Part shown: in pieces, positions 5,839 through 10,549 of the stretch
Layout: every line of letters starts with the position of its first letter
Numbering within the stretch: position 1 is the stretch's first letter
From: Bacteroidota bacterium
Lineage (GTDB): Bacteria > CLD3 > SB21
Assembly (NCBI GenBank): GCA_020438245.1
Contig: JAGQUY010000225.1
Span: 1 to 10,549 of the forward strand
Reading direction: 5' to 3'
DNA length: 10,549 nt
Program-made: the position numbers and the translations under genes
Notes under the pieces: generated by a model
Database searches by the model: none
Seen by the model: the letters and a program-made list of their open reading frames with translations, nothing else
Told to the model about the DNA's origin: nothing

Positions 5839-7389
5839 CTAGTACCGCGAATCAATCATTTTTGGCCACAATTCTTTGAGTGTGGCTTTGGCCCTCCGTC
5901 CGATACAGATAGGCACTTCCTTTTCACGCGCGTTCGGATGCCGGTGGGTTTTTGCAAGTTCCACTTCACGGCAGAATTTTTGAACGACGGAGGGTGGAAC
6001 GTTGATGGTAAGCACGATATTCCCCGCGGATTCACCCGGACCCCACAGATAATAGCTGCCGTTGAAGCTGACGGCGGTTGGTAAATCATATTTTTCACGA
6101 AAATAATTGACTACGCTTGCATACACATACCCGCTGCCGAAAATCACGCAGCCCTGCCGTTCACTGTCGGGCAGCGCATGATAGACTGCGGCCACGGATT
6201 GTGCAATTTCTTCCCAACCCATCATGTCCGCGTAGTCCATTGGCAGGCTATGTTTGCTGCCGTCTTCCCATCTGAGCGGACCATCGAGCCCGGCATGTTC
6301 TGCCATCCAGGCGAAGTAGGTTTTTGACCGCTCTACCGAAAGAATGGGAACAGCATAGGGAAGAATGACCAAACTTATGGAAACGATCCAAAAAAGCAGG
6401 AAGCCTTTCGCCCACTGTTTCTTTTGCAACCATGGGATTTGAGCGATCCAAAAACTTCCTCCGGCGATCAAAACGGGATATGCAGGCAACAAATAGTAAT
6501 CCTTGCCGCTCATGGCCAGAAGTATGGTCAATGCTGCAAGGTAAGTCACCCCAAACGCCCGGTAGGGCTTTCCGCTTCGGACAAAGAGAAAAAACACGAT
6601 TCCAGCAAGCCAAATAAGAATTGATGTGGCGTTCATTAATAATTGGCCCGTAAGGAAACCGGCGACAGAAACATGCAAGAATTGGGTTTCCTGCAATTTT
6701 TTGACATGATCAAAAAAGGGCAATTCATTTTGAATTTGCCAGACCAAGTTTGGTAGAAAGAGGAGGATGGCCAGACCCAAGGCAACCCAAGGTCCGCGCT
6801 GACGCAGTGCGCCGCGCAGGGGAGAAAACAAGATCCCAAGAGCCAGGCAAAAGCCAAAGAGAAAAAAGGAGTACTTATTCAGCAGTCCGATTCCGGCCAG
6901 CAGTCCGATCCAAATCCACGTTCTTGGATTGTCCCGCACGATCCAGCGGATCAGCAAATAACAAATCCATGTCCACCATAGCTGTTCGAAAATGACGGGT
7001 TGAAATAGCAGGGCAGACCGGACGTAGGATGGAGAGAACAAGACACAGACGGATGCGAGCACCTGGGCAAATTGACTTCCACCCATCTCAAGAACCATGC
7101 ATCCGGTCAAGAACACAACGCCGACACCGGCAAGTGCTGCAAAAACATGATACGAGAAATAGCTCTCTCCGAAAAGTATGGATGATAAACGAGCCAAAAC
7201 TGAAATGGCAGGCGGAACCTCCAGGAAACCCCAGGCCAAATGCCTCCCCTGGTCGATATACAGGAACTCATCCCGATGAAATCCGAAATCTGGATGGATA
7301 AATAGGTGAATGAGCAATTGAAGGGACGCAAGGGCTCCGAGAAGAATAAGCGCCCTTGAAGTTCTTACAGGATTGAACAGGTCGGTCAT
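5839..7389 (-). CDS. GT-C fold integral membrane glycosyltransferase (PMT/ArnT-like, RgtA/B/C/D type)
   Basis: Polytopic inner-membrane enzyme expected to move a sugar from a polyprenyl-phosphate donor to a protein, lipid A or polymer on the periplasmic side. The 516-residue protein begins with a hydrophobic helix, then a first external loop with the GT-C acidic pair D40-E41 in FGFHRDEFLYIDQGRHLAWG (36-54... region) and EVPP (57-60). About ten hydrophobic segments follow up to residue 350. GKDYYLLPAYP (295-305) is characteristic of this PMT_2-type group. Residues 355-516 form a soluble, presumably periplasmic C-terminal domain. The ATG at 7389-7387 lies 2 bases after the TAG of the GWxTD-type gene and has no clear Shine-Dalgarno, so translation is probably coupled. 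The gene converges on tag. Fold family is firm; donor sugar and acceptor are unknown, the adjacent secreted protein being one candidate partner. Confidence 0.88.
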   Translation of the reverse strand: MTDLFNPVRTSRALILLGALASLQLLIHLFIHPDFGFHRDEFLYIDQGRHLAWGFLEVPPAISVLARLSSILFGESYFSYHVFAALAGVGVVFLTGCMVLEMGGSQFAQVLASVCVLFSPSYVRSALLFQPVIFEQLWWTWICYLLIRWIVRDNPRTWIWIGLLAGIGLLNKYSFFLFGFCLALGILFSPLRGALRQRGPWVALGLAILLFLPNLVWQIQNELPFFDHVKKLQETQFLHVSVAGFLTGQLLMNATSILIWLAGIVFFLFVRSGKPYRAFGVTYLAALTILLAMSGKDYYLLPAYPVLIAGGSFWIAQIPWLQKKQWAKGFLLFWIVSISLVILPYAVPILSVERSKTYFAWMAEHAGLDGPLRWEDGSKHSLPMDYADMMGWEEIAQSVAAVYHALPDSERQGCVIFGSGYVYASVVNYFREKYDLPTAVSFNGSYYLWGPGESAGNIVLTINVPPSVVQKFCREVELAKTHRHPNAREKEVPICIGRRAKATLKELWPKMIDSRY

Positions 7390-7391
7390 AT

Positions 7392-9539
7392 CTATTGGAG
7401 GCGGATGGGAATGCTTCGTTGAACTTCGCTGCTGCTCAACAGGTCTTTGACCCTGATCCTCAGCATATACTTGCCTGGTAATAATGCGGATAAATCGAAC
7501 CCGGAGTATTCATGTTCTGTTACACGGGCGCCGGATTTTCTTGTTGTGATGGATACGGAACCTTTCTTGCCGCCAAAAAGCCGTTTAAAAAATGTCTGAC
7601 CTTCGGGTTTGATTGTATACGATATCTCGTACGAGCTTTTATTGTCGTTGTCAAGGGTCAGATTATAGATCTCGTAATAAACGGTCAAGGGCTTTCCCCT
7701 CGTCTTATATCCCGCAGGATTGGGTACTACGCGCAGGTGGGTCTCCGGTTTCACAAATCGATCGGCGGCCCCGACTTCAGAAACAAAGGATGCATTTTGA
7801 ATGTCGCTCAATTGCAGGTTAGGCGAACTATAGTCCCTGACGCGCGCCGAGATTTTGTAAATCCCGATCTTTTCATCGTTGTTGTTCCGAAGGTCCAGCG
7901 CCAGTAAGTACTGTCCAGGTGCCGCCAAACTGCGAAATTCGTCGAGTATAACATAGTCTCCTTCATCGGAACTGTCTACGGTCGTATGTTCGTAGGTTCT
8001 TTCGATATATTGGATTTCCTGATATAAAGAATCCAAAAGACGCATCCTCACGGTCAAAAAGGAAGACCGATCGCGCGTGGCAACAGGCAGGTCGTGCAAC
8101 TGCTCAATCGGAACCATGAAACTGAAATCCAGTCTGGATCCGGAAAAGCTCTTGAAGGATGTAACGTCCGCATTGATGGCAATAGTCGGTGCGCCGGTAT
8201 CGTATACAAATCGATCACGTACTCTTAGGTTGGCCGCTCGCACGTTGTAACTCTGTTCGAATTGCAGCGCAGCACCGGCGAGATTTGCGGCTAGCTGTCT
8301 TGAACTGGCCTCGGCGTGCGTTCGGTTTAACTGCGATTCGATTTTCGACGCCGTCTGCTCATAAAAAGGATGCAGATTTCGTCGTGCAGCTACGAGATCG
8401 TGAAGATAGGTCAGACGATCGGCGCCCATCACTCCGGAGGGAATGGCGTCGGTGAGAGGACGAAGCTCGTAAAAGCCGCCCCCTACATCAACAAAATCGA
8501 AAAAGGCATCTTCCTCATCATAAACCCAGGAGAGATCCCTGTCACCGGGATAAGAATGATCAGGTGCCCCGTATCGAATGTAAACATAACCGCGGTCATC
8601 ATAGTAGGGCGGTCTGATCTTCGGATATTGGTCGCGTGCCCGTTTCAAACGCCGGTAATGCTCGGCCCAGCGTTCGTTGATTTCGTCCACCGGATTGGGG
8701 TCCCGTTTCTTCCAAAACAGCCGAAGAAAATTTGCTTTGTCGTCGGTGTTCACCAATTGTTCCCATGTAGCCGTCTCTTCCGGAGTAGCGATGGGACTCG
8801 CCTCTTCATACAACTTGTCGATATTTTGTACCTCGCGAATATGCCGGAGTCCTCTCAGAAAATAGCCAGATGCGTCGCCATCCTGCTGCCGATCCAAGAA
8901 CGTCAGTGCCATAGCAACCATCGGCCAGGTATCCGTGCTGTCGAGCGTGACCCGTTTCTGCAGAAGCGCAGACGCTTCTTCGGGGCGTTGTTTTTCCCGG
9001 TATAAAGCGGCCAGTTCAATCCATGGGTCTTCAAAAAACAACGGCTTCAGCCCGGGTTCTTCTTCAATGACCTGTTTCAGCAGCATTTCAGCACGTGACT
9101 TGTCTCCGTCGATTTTATGAAAAATCGCAAGAAGGAATCTCGCCTCTGCATCGTCTGGAGTCACAGAAAGCACTTCCTCCAACGCCTGTTTGGCCTCCGG
9201 CATCTCCTTCTGGAGCTGATCTATCACGGGTACTTTCGAAAAGAGCCTCCATGTAATCACCTTTGAAGTGTGTTCCATCATTCGGGCGACCGCGTATACT
9301 TTCAATTCTTCACCTGTGCAGTGCTTTTCCCGAAACAGGCCCTTGTAGAGTTCGGATGCTTCAGCAAATTGATGCCGGTGCAGATAGCTTCGGGCCAAGT
9401 CGTATCGGACTCGTCGATCATCCGGATTTTGTTTCAGTGTTTCGCGAAGCCGATCGACCGAACTGGCGGTCGAGTCCTGTCCCGATACAGAACTCGCCGA
9501 TATGATAAGAATCAGCAGCAGCCTGCTTAGGTTGAACAA
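7392..9539 (-). CDS. Secreted TPR protein with GWxTD-family domain and beta-rich C-terminus
   Basis: Exported protein of 715 residues; molecular function unknown. A signal peptide fills residues 1-21 (MFNLSRLLLILIISASSVSG, then Q). TPR-like helical pairs follow at about 28-70 and 115-235 (for example the A-x-x-ALEEVL and AEMLLKQVI units). Residues 258-365 match the GWxTD domain: FWKKRDPNP at 275-283, an NE-R-x-x-E-x-YRR segment, and DRGYVYIRYGAPD (315-327). The naming motif itself is altered to PYYDD at 311-315. The C-terminal half (about 395-715) is beta-rich and homologous to the next gene upstream. I place the start at TTG 9539-9537, with AGGAG 7 bases upstream, directly at the signal peptide; the frame is open to 9629, but that adds a 30-residue tail in front of the signal peptide. 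Possible roles are envelope scaffold or surface sensing; the family lacks a settled function as far as I know. Confidence 0.85.
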   Translation of the reverse strand: MFNLSRLLLILIISASSVSGQDSTASSVDRLRETLKQNPDDRRVRYDLARSYLHRHQFAEASELYKGLFREKHCTGEELKVYAVARMMEHTSKVITWRLFSKVPVIDQLQKEMPEAKQALEEVLSVTPDDAEARFLLAIFHKIDGDKSRAEMLLKQVIEEEPGLKPLFFEDPWIELAALYREKQRPEEASALLQKRVTLDSTDTWPMVAMALTFLDRQQDGDASGYFLRGLRHIREVQNIDKLYEEASPIATPEETATWEQLVNTDDKANFLRLFWKKRDPNPVDEINERWAEHYRRLKRARDQYPKIRPPYYDDRGYVYIRYGAPDHSYPGDRDLSWVYDEEDAFFDFVDVGGGFYELRPLTDAIPSGVMGADRLTYLHDLVAARRNLHPFYEQTASKIESQLNRTHAEASSRQLAANLAGAALQFEQSYNVRAANLRVRDRFVYDTGAPTIAINADVTSFKSFSGSRLDFSFMVPIEQLHDLPVATRDRSSFLTVRMRLLDSLYQEIQYIERTYEHTTVDSSDEGDYVILDEFRSLAAPGQYLLALDLRNNNDEKIGIYKISARVRDYSSPNLQLSDIQNASFVSEVGAADRFVKPETHLRVVPNPAGYKTRGKPLTVYYEIYNLTLDNDNKSSYEISYTIKPEGQTFFKRLFGGKKGSVSITTRKSGARVTEHEYSGFDLSALLPGKYMLRIRVKDLLSSSEVQRSIPIRLQ

Positions 9540-9546
9540 ACAGCTT

Positions 9547-9551
9547 CTCCT
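9547..9551 (-). promoter_or_regulatory. Shine-Dalgarno site supporting the TTG start of the GWxTD-type gene
   Basis: AGGAG on the minus strand is followed by 7 bases and TTG at 9539. The alternative upstream TTG at 9629 has no comparable site and would put 30 mostly polar residues ahead of the signal peptide. Confidence 0.6.
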
Positions 9552-9565
9552 GAAAATTCGATAAT

Positions 9566-9600
9566 AAAAAACGCGCACCTTGATTGCATCCCCCTGGTGC
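9566..9600 (-). terminator. Possible intrinsic terminator after the upstream paralogue
   Basis: On the minus strand GCACC (9600-9596) can pair with GGTGC (9579-9575) across a 16-base loop, and 3 bases later comes a run of six T (9571-9566). The stem is short and the loop long, so this is at best a weak or partial terminator between the two paralogues. The same stretch holds an overlapping inverted repeat, ATTGCA (9583-9588) with TGCAAT (9598-9603). If it terminates, the downstream gene needs its own promoter, for which a TATTAT just after the T-run is the only hint. Confidence 0.3.
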
Positions 9601-9640
9601 AATATACGGCACGCGTCGTTGGCGTTCAAATCAGGCGTTC

Positions 9641-10549
9641 TTATTCGATCTGCAATGGCAATGAGGATGTTTTCTCCATCCCGCTGTTGAGGTCCTTTAC
9701 ACGGATTTCAAGTCTGGCAGAGCCGCCGGGCAAATTGCGAATATCCAGCGATACAAATTCATTCTCCAGTGAACTGTGACCGGTTCGAGTAGTTGTTGTG
9801 GCCAATGACGTGACCTTATTGCCGCTGATCCATCTGCCGATGCGCCGGAAAAATGACGTGCGGGGGGCCGTAGTTTCCACATTGTAGGTCACCTCATAAC
9901 TGCTGCTGCCGGCATCATCAACGGTCAGACCGTAGATCTCATAGTATAGTGCAAGATTCCTTCTTTTTACGATAGCTTCGGCAGGATTGGGCATCACGCG
10001 GACAGACGACCCCGGTTTAACGAATTTGTTTTCGATCTTGCTATCCCCGACCCGAACCGCAAGCTGGATGTCACTCACCGCCAAGGATGACTGATCGAAC
10101 GACGGAATCGCTATGGGAAATTGATAAACACCCGTTTTATCGCCGTTCTTGATTTGGAAGGCCAGCAGATAGGTTCCCGGTTTGACAACCATCCTGATTT
10201 CGTCCAAATAGTAGAGCTTGGCGATATCGGTTTCACCGGCAAGTACCTGGCGTTCGTATTCCGAAGAGGATACTTCCTGAAAGCTTTCATCAAAGAGTCG
10301 TGTGGCAACTTGTACCTGCGAGGTGTATTTCTTACCCAGTTCAGGTTCTGTCTCAAAAACCAACCCGTTAAGAGGAGTCATGTAGTACAGATCCAGCCGA
10401 GTCAGTCCGTTTTCCGCTTTGAAGCAGGCGGCTTTCGCATTGATCGAAATCGGCAGGTATTTCTTAGTGTCGAAGAACTGCAGGTTGTTGTTCTTTGTGT
10501 TTTCGTAGTACTGCTGTTGAGCGATTTGTTCGGCAAATCCTGGGCTTGA
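9641..10549 (-). CDS. C-terminal part of a second secreted beta-rich protein, paralogue of the GWxTD-type protein (5' end outside window)
   Basis: The minus strand is open from the window edge (10549) to TAA at 9643-9641, giving 302 residues; the internal ATG at 10381 is not the start because coding sequence with the same character continues upstream in frame. The whole visible part aligns with the C-terminal half of the next gene: INAKAACFKAENGLTRLDL against INADVTSFKSFSGSRLDF, KPGTYLLAFQIKNGDKTGVY against APGQYLLALDLRNNNDEKIG, then the VSDIQ, NKFVKP, VMPNP, YYEIYGLTVDD, SSYEV and LEIRVKDL stretches. No catalytic motif is visible. A TPR or GWxTD region, if present, would lie beyond the window. 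It precedes its paralogue by 101 bases on the same strand, so they are a tandem pair. Probably exported, but no signal peptide can be seen. Function unknown. Confidence 0.82.
   Translation of the reverse strand, partial: SSPGFAEQIAQQQYYENTKNNNLQFFDTKKYLPISINAKAACFKAENGLTRLDLYYMTPLNGLVFETEPELGKKYTSQVQVATRLFDESFQEVSSSEYERQVLAGETDIAKLYYLDEIRMVVKPGTYLLAFQIKNGDKTGVYQFPIAIPSFDQSSLAVSDIQLAVRVGDSKIENKFVKPGSSVRVMPNPAEAIVKRRNLALYYEIYGLTVDDAGSSSYEVTYNVETTAPRTSFFRRIGRWISGNKVTSLATTTTRTGHSSLENEFVSLDIRNLPGGSARLEIRVKDLNSGMEKTSSLPLQIE

Noticed and set aside
8189..9005. Plus-strand frames of up to 211 codons inside the GWxTD-type gene
   Set aside because: Antisense to a coding region supported by homology, a signal peptide and a paralogue; no Shine-Dalgarno or family motif.
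9540..9629. 30-residue N-terminal extension of the GWxTD-type protein, starting at TTG 9629
   Set aside because: It sits before the signal peptide, has no Shine-Dalgarno and covers the terminator-like and repeat elements.
1..10549. CRISPR array, tRNA, rRNA, insertion sequence or prophage
   Set aside because: I saw no regularly spaced repeats, cloverleaf-like sequence, transposase motif or phage gene; nearly the whole window is accounted for by ordinary coding sequence.

Overview
The window looks like chromosomal DNA from a Gram-negative-type bacterium, probably of the FCB superphylum or a neighbouring uncultured phylum (KSB1/Calditrichota-like). This rests on an outer-surface TPR/GWxTD-type protein with a tandem paralogue (a family I know mainly from such phyla), an AnmK whose N-terminus suits that group, and signal peptides and periplasm-facing enzymes. 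Codon use looks balanced in G+C, although I did not compute it. I see no mobile element, CRISPR array, tRNA or rRNA. The phylum assignment is inference and weak.

Left block, minus strand (3939 down to 1): a tightly packed seven-gene run that reads as one operon. In order of transcription it holds a His/Glu-rich helical protein of unknown function, a PurE-fold protein that has lost the PurE active-site loops, a polyprenol-phosphate mannose synthase-like GT2 enzyme, accA (acetyl-CoA carboxylase carboxyltransferase alpha), a YbgC-type hotdog thioesterase, a secreted or membrane PAP2 phosphatase, and the N-terminus of a two-helix membrane protein cut by the window edge. Spacings run from overlaps of 17, 4 and 1 bases to gaps of 9 to 15 bases.

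Centre, plus strand (4052 to 5835): anmK (1,6-anhydro-MurNAc kinase, peptidoglycan recycling) and tag (3-methyladenine DNA glycosylase I), 32 bases apart and probably co-transcribed. They diverge from the left block across a 112-base intergenic region, the best place for promoters in this window.

Right block, minus strand (10549 down to 5839): the C-terminal part of one secreted-type protein, then a 101-base intergenic stretch with a terminator-like element, then its full-length paralogue (signal peptide, TPRs, GWxTD-like domain, beta-rich C-terminus), and two bases later a GT-C (PMT/ArnT-like) integral membrane glycosyltransferase. This block converges on tag with only 3 bases between the stop codons.

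The common theme is the cell envelope: a lipid-linked sugar donor (GT2), a membrane sugar transferase (GT-C), a lipid phosphate phosphatase (PAP2), fatty-acid supply (AccA, thioesterase), wall recycling (AnmK) and large secreted proteins. The items most worth following are the active-site-less PurE with its unknown helical neighbour, and the tandem GWxTD-type proteins coupled to a membrane glycosyltransferase. Six of the eleven visible start codons appear to be GTG or TTG, so default ATG-only gene calls would be wrong here.
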